From positions 1 to 34,899 of the forward strand of contig SPJM01000086.1 in assembly GCA_006844585.1 (NCBI GenBank): 34,899 bases of DNA, given 5' to 3'. The notes below the pieces were generated by a model. That model ran no database searches. It was given only the letters and a program-made list of their open reading frames with translations, and had not been told where the DNA came from. The DNA is from Methylococcaceae bacterium. Its GTDB lineage: Bacteria; Pseudomonadota; Gammaproteobacteria; Methylococcales; Methylomonadaceae. The position numbers and the translations under genes are program-made. This document shows, piece by piece, positions 9,346-15,641 of this stretch. The first letter of the stretch is position 1. Each line of letters opens with the position of its first letter.

Positions 9346-9522
9346 ATGAATAAACACGAAATCGCCGCTTTTAATGAAGCAGCTGAAGCGTATATTGAAA
9401 TGTTCGGCGGTAGTTTACCGCTTGGAATTGGTATGCCGAATTTAACCACGGAACTTTTGCAAAAGGCAGTGGCTGACAAAAAACCGATTGAATCAAACAC
9501 TCCGCCCGGCGCTTTAAGCTAA
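9346..9522 (+). CDS. Small hypothetical protein at the left end of the element
   Basis: A 58-residue frame runs from ATG 9346 to TAA 9522. It begins MNKHEIAAFNEAAEAYIEMF, contains GGSLPLGIGMPNLTTELLQK and ends PPGALS. The composition is protein-like, with a predicted amphipathic helix at residues 4-20 and then a Gly/Leu/Pro-rich turn. No good Shine-Dalgarno is visible, and an overlapping 8-codon frame starts at 9327 and ends at 9353, which could couple translation. It converges with the Mor-like gene. I do not recognise a family. Confidence 0.45.
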   Translation: MNKHEIAAFNEAAEAYIEMFGGSLPLGIGMPNLTTELLQKAVADKKPIESNTPPGALS

Positions 9523-9553
9523 CTCAGGTCTCATGATTTTAAGCCTTTGCCGG

Positions 9554-9886
9554 TTAATTTCCTTTAGTTTTCCGATTCATTTTCTTAATAATTTTCCTTA
9601 TCCACACATGAGACAACCCAAATTTAATGGCAAGTTCGTCGTAATTCTTACCATTAAATTGATGCATGATTTCTTTGTCTCGCGCACTGTTTTTAAAACT
9701 ATCTAAATACTTACTGCCCGGAATGTATATATGAGACCCTTTCCAATTGTTAATCAAGGCTTCTGCCGCCTCAATAGCAGCTTCATGAGCTAAGGTATCA
9801 TCAATACGATTATTGATAAGAGAAGTATTAATGACCTCGAACACTTCAAGTAGTAACGGCGGGTAATCTTTTTTAGATAATGGCAT
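9554..9886 (-). CDS. Mor-family transcription activator
   Basis: The 110-residue protein resembles the Mor/C family of phage Mu middle and late activators, which bind DNA as dimers and recruit RNA polymerase. The diagnostic part is the C-terminal half: YIPGSKYLDSFKNSARDKEI, then FNGKNYDELAIKFGLSHVWI and RKIIKKM, the family's beta-strand linker plus helix-turn-helix (about residues 55-105). The N-terminal helices, with NNRIDDTLAHEAAIEAAEAL, would form the dimerisation domain. It is the last gene of the leftward operon, 10 bases after the head gene. By analogy it may turn on the element's late genes or respond to a helper phage. That role is inferred. Confidence 0.85.
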   Translation of the reverse strand: MPLSKKDYPPLLLEVFEVINTSLINNRIDDTLAHEAAIEAAEALINNWKGSHIYIPGSKYLDSFKNSARDKEIMHQFNGKNYDELAIKFGLSHVWIRKIIKKMNRKTKGN

Positions 9887-9896
9887 AAGCCCTCCG

Positions 9897-10793
9897 TTAT
9901 TCTAACCAAGGCGCAACAATCAATTTCGCAGTTCCAGCCCATTGGTTACTCACTGATACGCCGCCATTAATAATCAATTCATTCTGAATCAATGCCAAAG
10001 CATCGCTTTCCAGTGAAGGCGGAACCACCAAAGTATCCGGCTTAATATTCAATTTTCGTCCTTCATCGCCATTCAATGACATCATTGCTGCTCTGGCTGC
10101 TCCATAATTGGCGGCATCTAATGCGCCTTTTGAAGCATAGGCCAATTGCCATAAGCCAAAACCCGCATTCACACGCGCCCGAATTCCATACAGATATTCA
10201 TCACGCATAAAAACATTTTCGTCTTCATCGTTGGTCAAGCTGGTCAATTTATAAGGGATACGCTCCTGAAACAATAACGGCTTGATAGCGCGACTGGTAT
10301 CCAGTAAAAACCATGCTGGCCCAGCTCCAGCTTGCATATTGCTAACGCTGGCCGGATTGTTGACGCCAACCGGATGATCTGTATCAAAGAAATATTGCCC
10401 GTCATAACAAGCAGTGGTAAAACCAGCCGCCAACAAAGCAAAAATCAGCTCATCAGGATGTTCCCCGGATACTCGGCCCATTTCCGTCATCAACGGCCCC
10501 ATCAAGCCGTAATTATCATCCTCAATATCCGTTCGTTTGACGCGAATACTCTCTTCATACAGCTTATTTTTTACCGTATAAGAATGAGCCACCAAGTTTT
10601 TAAGGGTTCTATCGCCAAGCCACTCTCTGAGTTTGGGGAATTGTCCCAACCAAGCATAGGTTTCTTCGGCAGCCTTTGAAGGCATGACCATAGCGACTTC
10701 CTGAAAATGGCTATTGGCGCTATCCAGGCCCTTGTTAAAGGCGGTATTGAAACCTTGAAATAATTGTCCTAAATTTGTTTTGTTCACTAACAT
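9897..10793 (-). CDS. Mu-like prophage major head subunit (gpT family)
   Basis: This is a 298-residue capsid protein of the phage Mu gpT family, close to the roughly 305 residues of Mu gpT. Shared blocks in order are GLDSANSHFQEVAMVMPS, YAWLGQFPKLREWLGDRTLK, IEDDNYGLMGPLMTEMGR, HPDELIFALLAAGFTTACYD, GQYFFDTDHPVG, WFLLDTSRAIKPLLFQER, NAGFGLWQLAYASKG, and GRKLNIKPDTLVVPPSLE. It would form the icosahedral shell. It follows the protease by 2 bases, the same order as in Mu (I/Z then T). The frame is intact with no sign of decay, which suggests the protein is still under selection. Confidence 0.92.
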   Translation of the reverse strand: MLVNKTNLGQLFQGFNTAFNKGLDSANSHFQEVAMVMPSKAAEETYAWLGQFPKLREWLGDRTLKNLVAHSYTVKNKLYEESIRVKRTDIEDDNYGLMGPLMTEMGRVSGEHPDELIFALLAAGFTTACYDGQYFFDTDHPVGVNNPASVSNMQAGAGPAWFLLDTSRAIKPLLFQERIPYKLTSLTNDEDENVFMRDEYLYGIRARVNAGFGLWQLAYASKGALDAANYGAARAAMMSLNGDEGRKLNIKPDTLVVPPSLESDALALIQNELIINGGVSVSNQWAGTAKLIVAPWLE

Positions 10794-10795
10794 GG

Positions 10796-11305
10796 TTATT
10801 TTCCTTCCCCGTATTTTTCAACGTCTGCTTGGCTCAATCCTAAAGAATCGTATATTTCAACAGTACCGGTTTTTCTTTCATAGGGTTCATCCAATAAAGC
10901 ACGTTCTTCAGCCGTTAACCGATCTGTTTGGCAGGTTTGTATAAACCCATAAATTGTTTTAATACTACCGACAAATTCATCAAAAGCTTGGGCATCATGG
11001 CGACACATGGAAACACCCCATTCTCTTAATTTAGGCGGCAATAAGTGATTATTAATAGCGTCATCCACTTTCGCCAGCACCGTATGTTCGGTGGCTGCTT
11101 GTAAATCTTCCACAACTTGCTTGAACTCACCTAATGGAACATATTGAGCTGGATCCGGCTTTGATGAATTTTGTGTTGTTAACAGTTTTTTAAGAGCCTC
11201 TGAAACATCCGCTAAAGTGGCGTTTTCTTCCAAACCTAATAATTGAATCAATTCGGATAAATCTGGCTCAGCAGACTGTGAGTTACTGTTATCGTTGTCG
11301 TTCAT
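10796..11305 (-). CDS. Probable nested scaffold protein (Mu gpZ-like), in frame within the protease gene
   Basis: An in-frame ATG at 11305 within the protease gene is preceded by AGAGGA, 4 bases upstream, a strong Shine-Dalgarno. It would give a 169-residue protein starting MNDNDNSNSQSAEPDLSEL, Asn/Asp-rich then helical. Mu makes its scaffold gpZ in exactly this way from an internal start within gene I, so the same arrangement is likely here. The sequence shows the start signal, and production of the protein is inferred. Confidence 0.6.
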   Translation of the reverse strand: MNDNDNSNSQSAEPDLSELIQLLGLEENATLADVSEALKKLLTTQNSSKPDPAQYVPLGEFKQVVEDLQAATEHTVLAKVDDAINNHLLPPKLREWGVSMCRHDAQAFDEFVGSIKTIYGFIQTCQTDRLTAEERALLDEPYERKTGTVEIYDSLGLSQADVEKYGEGK

Positions 11306-11770
11306 GTTGTCCTCTGCTTTAGCTAAAGCGGTCATCTCAAGAGCGGGATTGTTGGTTAATGCGGCGCGTAAAATACGAATAATCTTGCCGTCTTTTGTAT
11401 GCTGCATGACTGGGGATAGGTATTTGTATTCTTTACTACGCAAGAAATCTATTGCCTTGTCCGTCCACTCCACTAAACCCCAAATACCATCAGAACGCAC
11501 CTCCAAACCTTCAACCCAACCTGCAGCGGGAGCCGGTTGGCCATTTTTTTCGGCTAAATCTATTTGGTGTTCATAATCCACCGGCAATAAGTTTTTACCG
11601 GCATATTGTTGGGTGGCGAGAACCACTCGGTCAGGGTCAGATAATTGCCAAGGTCCGCGACCGTCACGCCCTTGAAATTGACCAGAAGGAAGAAGGTGAA
11701 CCCATTGCTTAAGCGGGTTGTTGTCGGTGGCATCGGTTTTCAATGCCACCGTGATAGATGATGCTTCCAT
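10796..11770 (-). CDS. Mu-like capsid maturation protease (gpI family)
   Basis: The 324-residue protein matches the Mu-like prophage I protease. The N-terminal half carries WVHLLPSGQFQGRDGRGPW, NLLPVDYEHQIDLAEKNGQP, PAAGWVEGLEVRSDGIWGLV, EWTDKAIDFLRSKEYKYLSP and the RAALTNNPALEMTAL tail, all standard in the family. Mu-type proteases cleave the scaffold during head assembly. The C-terminal half (after about residue 155) is acidic and helical like a scaffold, and has its own internal start (see separate entry). It begins with ATG at 11770 after a weak GGAA and is probably transcribed with the head gene. A dyad symmetry lies just upstream. Confidence 0.9.
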   Translation of the reverse strand: MEASSITVALKTDATDNNPLKQWVHLLPSGQFQGRDGRGPWQLSDPDRVVLATQQYAGKNLLPVDYEHQIDLAEKNGQPAPAAGWVEGLEVRSDGIWGLVEWTDKAIDFLRSKEYKYLSPVMQHTKDGKIIRILRAALTNNPALEMTALAKAEDNMNDNDNSNSQSAEPDLSELIQLLGLEENATLADVSEALKKLLTTQNSSKPDPAQYVPLGEFKQVVEDLQAATEHTVLAKVDDAINNHLLPPKLREWGVSMCRHDAQAFDEFVGSIKTIYGFIQTCQTDRLTAEERALLDEPYERKTGTVEIYDSLGLSQADVEKYGEGK

Positions 11771-11776
11771 GTTTCC

Positions 11777-11804
11777 GTAAACCAGTTTAAAAACTTCGGT
11801 TTAC
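11777..11804 (-). promoter_or_regulatory. Dyad symmetry upstream of the capsid genes (possible activator site)
   Basis: GTAAACC at 11777-11783 and GGTTTAC at 11798-11804 form a 7-bp inverted repeat enclosing the smaller AGTTT/AAACT palindrome. It lies 7 bases before the protease start codon, in the 66-base gap to the preceding gene. It could be a hairpin in the leader or an operator for the Mor-like protein. The second idea is only an inference. Confidence 0.35.
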
Positions 11805-11836
11805 CTTAACAAGGATATGCAGAAAACAAGATTAAA

Positions 11837-12052
11837 CTACTTTACAAACTTATCCATATCGGTAAACAAATCCAATTGCAGGCGTGTTTCACTCTGTTCC
11901 GGTAAGAGCCTGACCAATTGTTGTTTATGTTGTTTGATGGCGGCTATCCATTCATCGGATGCGTTCTCAATTTTAATATTCCCCTCTATTCGGGTTAAGG
12001 TAATGCCATTCCTTAGCGCAATTTCTATAAATAAGCGCGGTTCGAATTTCAT
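11837..12052 (-). CDS. Small TubC docking-domain-like protein
   Basis: This 71-residue protein has the pattern FIEIALRNGITLTRIEGNIK followed by IAAIKQHKQQLVRLL, which resembles the small TubC-type N-terminal docking fold often annotated beside primase and replication genes on mobile elements. A TAGGT sits 6 bases before the ATG. It follows the RecA-fold ATPase by 8 bases, so a role in replication of the element is possible but not shown. Confidence 0.6.
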   Translation of the reverse strand: MKFEPRLFIEIALRNGITLTRIEGNIKIENASDEWIAAIKQHKQQLVRLLPEQSETRLQLDLFTDMDKFVK

Positions 12053-12060
12053 TTTTTTAC

Positions 12061-13380
12061 CTAAACGATTACATTGGATTGTAGTTGTTTTTCAGTGCAT
12101 TTTTTTTCCAGGTGCTCATTCTCAACAACATGAGCATCTGGGGTATTCTGACCACCCTCTAGGCCTTTATTTATCTGGGGTTCTCCCAGATGCTCATTTG
12201 TTTGTAACGGGGTTTGAGCATGTGGGGTTTTTTCGGCTTCAGGAAGCCGCCAATACCATTTTCCTTTTGGCGATTCTCGAAACGATTCTACGCCTAATTC
12301 GCTTTTTGCTCTCTTAATGGTTGCTCCGGAATAACCTAATAATTCAGCTTCCTTTGTCACTTCATTTGAAAGCAAAGCATCATTGCCCAATAAATCAATA
12401 ATAAAACGTTTAGCCTCCTCTATTTGGCTATTTTCAGACCGCCTTACTGGCGCATTCAATGCTTCATCCGCAGTCATATTGACTGGTTCCGGTTCCCATT
12501 CAACCTTCGAGGTACTTATTCCACTATCTAGCGTACAGTCCACAATTGAAAACGCCAACCCTCCCGTATCCTTAGCCAAGTTGTTTTTTAAAGGTAATAA
12601 CAATCTCCTTTCAGGGTTATTTTTATCTTTAATTACTATAAAGGCAGCTCTGGAAGCAGCCACAAATGCCATACTTCCATTAATTCTGTTTAAAGCATCT
12701 TTAGAGATACTTTTGTTTAAATGTGAAACTGCCAAAATAGCCAAATCATTTTTTTCGGCAAAATCCCCTAAAGGCGATAGCATCGCCCTAACATCAGAAT
12801 TTTTATGGCTATCCACTCCCCCCAAATAAGCGGTAATTGGATCAATAACAATTAATCGAACGTTTCCTATTTCCTTTACCATTTTTTCTAATCGTTCCAA
12901 ATCATTTTTTAAGCTAAAAGAACGCCTGATAACCTGGCCAGTTTCATTTTTTTCCATTACGGCATCCAATATCGCTATTTTGCTTAAATCCGCATTCACA
13001 GCTCTTAATCTAGGACGTATTGTATCGGCTGCATCATCCTCAGCCGATAAAAAAATGACCGCCCCAGGCTTGCATTTCCCAAAATCAACCGGCCAATAAA
13101 CGCCTTGGGTTATTATTCCTGCTAAAGCGGCAGTAATTTGGCTTTTACCTAAGCCTGGGTCGCCAGCCAACAGTGTAACCTTTCCACAAGCAATCCTTCC
13201 TGGCCATAAGAACTCAATTGGCTTTTCCTCTACTGCATCCATCATGCGATAAGCGACCGAAGTGGAATACTGACCGACGCCCGCTCTCTTGCCACCGACG
13301 TTTGTTTCCTTTGGTTTAGGATTAGATTTCCTTAATTGTTCTTCATGGTTTTTTATTGCTTTTTCCTTGAGTTTGTTCAT
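12061..13380 (-). CDS. RecA/RepA-like AAA ATPase, probable replication helicase of the element
   Basis: The 439-residue protein has a RecA-type core at about residues 45-285: Walker A GDPGLGKSQ near 75, SAEDDAADTIRPRLRAV, Walker B LIVIDPITAYLGG near 165, and AVSHLNKSISKDALNRINGS with MAFVAASRAAFIV. This is the AAA_25/RepA-like family used as a replicative helicase or initiator on plasmids and satellites. The C-terminal third has an HTH-like segment (VTKEAELLGYSGATIKRAKS with ESFRESPKGKWYWRL) and a low-complexity tail. The ATGA overlap with the preceding gene sets the start, with GAGGTG as RBS. It has no primase domain like the P4 alpha protein. Confidence 0.85.
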   Translation of the reverse strand: MNKLKEKAIKNHEEQLRKSNPKPKETNVGGKRAGVGQYSTSVAYRMMDAVEEKPIEFLWPGRIACGKVTLLAGDPGLGKSQITAALAGIITQGVYWPVDFGKCKPGAVIFLSAEDDAADTIRPRLRAVNADLSKIAILDAVMEKNETGQVIRRSFSLKNDLERLEKMVKEIGNVRLIVIDPITAYLGGVDSHKNSDVRAMLSPLGDFAEKNDLAILAVSHLNKSISKDALNRINGSMAFVAASRAAFIVIKDKNNPERRLLLPLKNNLAKDTGGLAFSIVDCTLDSGISTSKVEWEPEPVNMTADEALNAPVRRSENSQIEEAKRFIIDLLGNDALLSNEVTKEAELLGYSGATIKRAKSELGVESFRESPKGKWYWRLPEAEKTPHAQTPLQTNEHLGEPQINKGLEGGQNTPDAHVVENEHLEKKCTEKQLQSNVIV

Positions 13381-13673
13381 TTTGGCACCTCTTCGTCCTC
13401 AAAATGCCTACGGTTTTGCCAATAATCATGAAGGATAACAATAGCGTCCTTAATCTCCAGCTGAAGCACCTTAACGACCTTTTCCAAATTCTCATAATCA
13501 ATTTCATGATACGGTGTCGGCCCTTGAGCCAAACAAGCAGCATCGCCAATAAAACCGGCTATGCCTTCGGCCTTATGTAAAACAGTCAACATTTCATCAA
13601 TGAAGGAATCGTCTTGAAAACGTTGGTTGATTAACGTCTGATTGGCTTTTTTTGTCCGAGTTACTTCACTCAT
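13377..13673 (-). CDS. Hypothetical small protein of the element
   Basis: The 98-residue protein starts MSEVTRTKKANQTLINQRFQ, contains EGIAGFIGDAACLAQGPTPY, and has a helical C-terminal half. No family is recognised. It overlaps the upstream gene at TAATG (13673) and the ATPase downstream at ATGA (13380), so it belongs to a tightly coupled operon. An AGGTGA lies just before the ATG. It has no membrane segment or signal peptide. Confidence 0.65.
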   Translation of the reverse strand: MSEVTRTKKANQTLINQRFQDDSFIDEMLTVLHKAEGIAGFIGDAACLAQGPTPYHEIDYENLEKVVKVLQLEIKDAIVILHDYWQNRRHFEDEEVPK

Positions 13674-13897
13674 TACTCACCTGCCTTTTGCATGCGGTCA
13701 AACTTAATACGGGCAAATGGGTAACAGATCAACAAAGCCAAGGCCTCATAAAAATCCAAATTATTTTGTATGATTTGCCGATTCTCGGTCTTTGGGTGAA
13801 TGCTGACCAGTTTAAAAACGGCTTTTAAATGGGTTTTACTCGGCGAATAAAAAGCATTTTTTGCCGGAATCTGAAAACTGTTATTGAATTGGCTCAT
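13673..13897 (-). CDS. Hypothetical small protein of the element
   Basis: This 74-residue basic protein contains YSPSKTHLKAVFKLVSIHPK and ALALLICYPFARIKFDRMQK. No family is recognised. It overlaps both neighbours (ATGA at 13894-13897 and TAATG at 13673), and GGGGGTGA precedes the start. The coupled translation argues that it is a real gene. Confidence 0.62.
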   Translation of the reverse strand: MSQFNNSFQIPAKNAFYSPSKTHLKAVFKLVSIHPKTENRQIIQNNLDFYEALALLICYPFARIKFDRMQKAGE

Positions 13898-14166
13898 ACC
13901 TCACCCCCACCGAATGCCATGTTATAAAATTCTGAATGGGCGGTGTCCAGGGCGATTAATTCGGCAACGGTTAGTTGATTAATTGATTTGCCGGTTTCAG
14001 CAATTCGGCGCGCCAGTCCAACGGTGTAATGACAATTTGATTCGGCTATGCCGCCGATAATTTGAGCCGCTTCAATGAGCTGTAGCTCTTCGGTTAATAG
14101 AATGGATGAGTTTTCAATTGCTTTGACGCCCTGAGTTTTGGACGGTTTTGGGGTAGGGTTACGCAT
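13894..14166 (-). CDS. Hypothetical protein of the element
   Basis: The 90-residue protein includes LTEELQLIEAAQIIGGIAES and GLARRIAETGKSINQLTVAE, and is mostly helical. A clear AGGAG lies 8 bases before the ATG at 14166. It starts right at the end of the structured leader and overlaps the end of the Ash/Icd-like frame, so it is the first gene after that control region. No function is assigned. Confidence 0.65.
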   Translation of the reverse strand: MRNPTPKPSKTQGVKAIENSSILLTEELQLIEAAQIIGGIAESNCHYTVGLARRIAETGKSINQLTVAELIALDTAHSEFYNMAFGGGEV

Positions 14167-14506
14167 TGCGGTTTCTCCTGTAGTGTAGATAACCGCCGCC
14201 CTTTGGTTGCAATCGCAGGGTGGCGGACTGTACTAGGTTGCAACAACCGGCTACAGGAACCGGCCAGCTCGAAAGCTGCCCAATACAGCCCACCATAACG
14301 AATATGCGCCGGATAAACTCCGGAAGCATGAAATTTAAGCGGAATAATCCCGCTATTTTTGGTGGGCATAAAAAAACCGCGAGAAATGCGGCCTTTTGGC
14401 CTGTAGTGTTCGGGGTTGCAATCCCGACTTTCGTTTTTTGCGAAAGCATTGACAGGTTACCGGCATGGCGTTTTCCTGTCAATGCTGATATAGTAATTTG
14501 CAACAT
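14159..14506 (-). CDS. Ash/Icd-like leader frame of P4-type satellites
   Basis: The 115-codon frame contains TKVGIATPNTTGQKAAFLAV, then FVMVGCIGQLSSWPVPVAGC and QSATLRLQPKGGGYL. From memory, this matches proteins annotated as Ash family or host cell division inhibitor Icd-like in P4-like elements, which end in a similar GCCNxVQxATxRLQPKGGG tail. An AAGGA lies 9 bases before the ATG. The DNA is full of inverted repeats, so the conservation may reflect RNA structure as much as protein. Whether the peptide is made, or inhibits division, is unknown. It overlaps the next gene's start. Confidence 0.6.
   Translation of the reverse strand: MLQITISALTGKRHAGNLSMLSQKTKVGIATPNTTGQKAAFLAVFLCPPKIAGLFRLNFMLPEFIRRIFVMVGCIGQLSSWPVPVAGCCNLVQSATLRLQPKGGGYLHYRRNRNA
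14193..14244 (-). ncRNA. Candidate structured leader RNA (P4 CI-RNA-like region)
   Basis: CCGCCGCCCT at 14193-14202 pairs with AGGGTGGCGG at 14217-14226 (one mismatch or wobble), placing GGTTGCAAT (14205-14213) in the loop. Related copies occur at 14236-14244 (GGTTGCAAC) and 14414-14422 (GGTTGCAAT). P4 immunity relies on a small RNA pairing with repeats in the same leader to cause premature termination. The layout here suggests an analogous system, but no homology to CI RNA itself is shown. Confidence 0.35.
14371..14391 (-). terminator. Possible intrinsic terminator or attenuator within the leader
   Basis: On the minus strand CCGC (from 14391) and GCGG (to 14377) form a short stem with a 7-nt loop, followed by six or seven T residues (complement of 14371-14376). 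It falls inside the Ash/Icd-like frame, upstream of the replication genes, so it could act as the conditional terminator of a P4-like immunity system. Confidence 0.4.
14446..14485. repeat. 11-bp perfect inverted repeat near the start of the leader
   Basis: GCATTGACAGG at 14446-14456 is the reverse complement of CCTGTCAATGC at 14475-14485, with an 18-base spacer. A second hairpin, CTTTCG (14428-14433) with CGAAAG (14441-14446), adjoins it. These are candidate operator or RNA structures of the element's control region. Confidence 0.6.
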
Positions 14507-14590
14507 GGAGTGGTTCCTTTAGCGGGGAAATTGACCGGCCAATCTGGGGAGATACGACCGGAATTATGGAAGTGACGAATTAAAAAACGG

Positions 14591-14803
14591 CTATGGTTTC
14601 CAATTTTTATCCACGGAATAGGAAGCAAAGCCGTTTTTTTTATTGCGAGTGGTGATAATCGGCCAACCACGTTTTCTTAGTCGATCAATAATAGATGCAA
14701 GCCGAGTGATGCAATAATCTTTGAAAGCTGTAACGCTTGTCACCTCTTTCCCATCCAGCAAGGCTTGCTTGATGATTTCAATTTGGGTCGTTTTATTCTT
14801 CAT
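14591..14803 (-). CDS. Small helix-turn-helix protein
   Basis: The 70-residue protein reads TQIEIIKQALLDGKEVTSVT, then ITRLASIIDRLRKRGWPIIT and NGFASYSVD, the pattern of the HTH_39-type domain often found in satellites and islands. GGAGG stands 4 bases before the ATG. Its start overlaps the previous stop (ATGA). It is probably a DNA-binding regulator of the element, upstream of the structured leader. Confidence 0.72.
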   Translation of the reverse strand: MKNKTTQIEIIKQALLDGKEVTSVTAFKDYCITRLASIIDRLRKRGWPIITTRNKKNGFASYSVDKNWKP

Positions 14804-15141
14804 GAACCCTCCAAAATTGACTTTTTTATTTCATCTATTTCTTTGAGTTGCCTAATTTCGTTTTCAGCAAGAAAATTTAGTGTCAATAAATAACCAAGCC
14901 TCTCAAGCTGTTTTTTATATTTTAAATAAGTTTTTGGCGAGATACCGACACTTCGAAAGCGCTTAGTTTCAAAATCAACTTTTTGGCAGTATCGGCCTAA
15001 TGCACTTTTGCTAATGTTGAATCCCTTTTTATCCAACCATCTTTTTAAGGCCAGTTGAGAATCGTAATTTTCAATTATTCTTTGGTCTAACTCTGTTTTG
15101 ATGGATTTTGGTAATTTATAAACTGATGAGCGCCTACCCAT
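14800..15141 (-). CDS. Mu gp27-like (DUF3486-type) HTH protein
   Basis: The 113-residue protein begins MGRRSSVYKLPKSIKTELDQ and continues LALKRWLDKKGFNISKSALG then RYCQKVD, the signature start of the phage Mu gp27-like family: a short basic N-terminus and a helix-turn-helix with SxSxLGRY. In Mu, gp27 is regarded as the small terminase-type subunit. A strong GGAGG lies 6 bases before the ATG, and the gene overlaps alpA by 8 bases. Here it could be a packaging-specificity factor or simply a regulator. The family call is fairly firm, but the role is open. Confidence 0.68.
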   Translation of the reverse strand: MGRRSSVYKLPKSIKTELDQRIIENYDSQLALKRWLDKKGFNISKSALGRYCQKVDFETKRFRSVGISPKTYLKYKKQLERLGYLLTLNFLAENEIRQLKEIDEIKKSILEGS

Positions 15142-15400
15142 GATTGACCTCCGTATTAATTTTATTCATCCAGGCATGTATGTCTTCGGCTCTCCATGCA
15201 GTTACGTTTTCAGATAATTTTATGGGTTTTGGAAAAGTACCTTGTTTTACTTTCCGCCATATGGTCGATGCGCTAAATGGAATGAAAGTGATTAACAGAG
15301 ATAATCGAATATAACCATTTTTTGGTAGTTCTTTTGATGTGTTTTGTGAGTTTTGATGATTTGTTTCTGTAGTCATTGGCGTGTTCAATTTGATTAACAT
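15134..15400 (-). CDS. alpA: AlpA-family excisionase/regulator
   Basis: The 88-residue protein carries the AlpA pattern: NGYIRLSLLI, FSASTIWRKVKQGTFPKPIK and ENVTAWRAEDIHAWM, a winged helix-turn-helix of the MerR/excisionase type. AlpA proteins activate integrase or act as excision factors in P4-like elements. The first ATG (15400) is used here. A second ATG eight codons later is also possible and would remove a variable tail. Its upstream region holds four helically phased 11-bp repeats. Confidence 0.85.
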   Translation of the reverse strand: MLIKLNTPMTTETNHQNSQNTSKELPKNGYIRLSLLITFIPFSASTIWRKVKQGTFPKPIKLSENVTAWRAEDIHAWMNKINTEVNHG

Positions 15401-15469
15401 CGCCAGCTATCCTATAGCACGGTGTAGCTTAATGGTATTAAAGGAGTTTACAAAATTAAGGTGTTTTTT

Positions 15470-15513
15470 TTAAACGTTAGTTAAACACTATTTAAAACCC
15501 TGTTAAACGTAAA
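15470..15513. repeat. Four tandem 11-bp repeats starting TTAAA(A/C), upstream of alpA
   Basis: Units start at 15470, 15481, 15492 and 15503: TTAAACGTTAG, TTAAACACTAT, TTAAAACCCTG and TTAAACGTAAA. The 11-base period places each copy on the same face of the helix. They lie 70-113 bases upstream of the alpA start, between it and the integrase gene, so they may be operators or replication iterons. Confidence 0.6.
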
Positions 15514-15563
15514 CCATTAAAATATAGGTTGAAAAAAAATTATTTGACCGGCAATGAGTGCCG

Positions 15564-15590
15564 AATATAGAGATATTGTATTTCTATATT
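15564..15590. repeat. 8-bp inverted repeat between integrase and alpA
   Basis: AATATAGA at 15564-15571 and TCTATATT at 15583-15590 form a perfect inverted repeat with an 11-base spacer, downstream of the integrase stop. It may be an operator or a weak hairpin. A smaller CGGCA/TGCCG hairpin adjoins it. Confidence 0.4.
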
Positions 15591-15641
15591 TCGATCATGA
15601 TTTTGCCCTATGGAGGGAATCAGGTAGGCTTTGATTTGGTA

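Noticed and set aside
11817-12829. Long plus-strand frames opposite the ATPase and docking-like genes
   Set aside because: They are antisense to well-supported genes with clear motifs and coupled starts, and have no recognisable features.
14094-14369. 91-codon minus-strand frame overlapping the leader
   Set aside because: It lies in another frame of the Ash/Icd-like region and runs into the next gene. The overlapping 14159-14506 frame fits the known family pattern better.
15421-15443. tRNA-like stretch (GGTGTAGCTTAATGGTA)
   Set aside because: It resembles a tRNA D-arm, but no matching acceptor, anticodon or T arm follows. The attachment site is in yicC, not a tRNA, so it is most likely chance.
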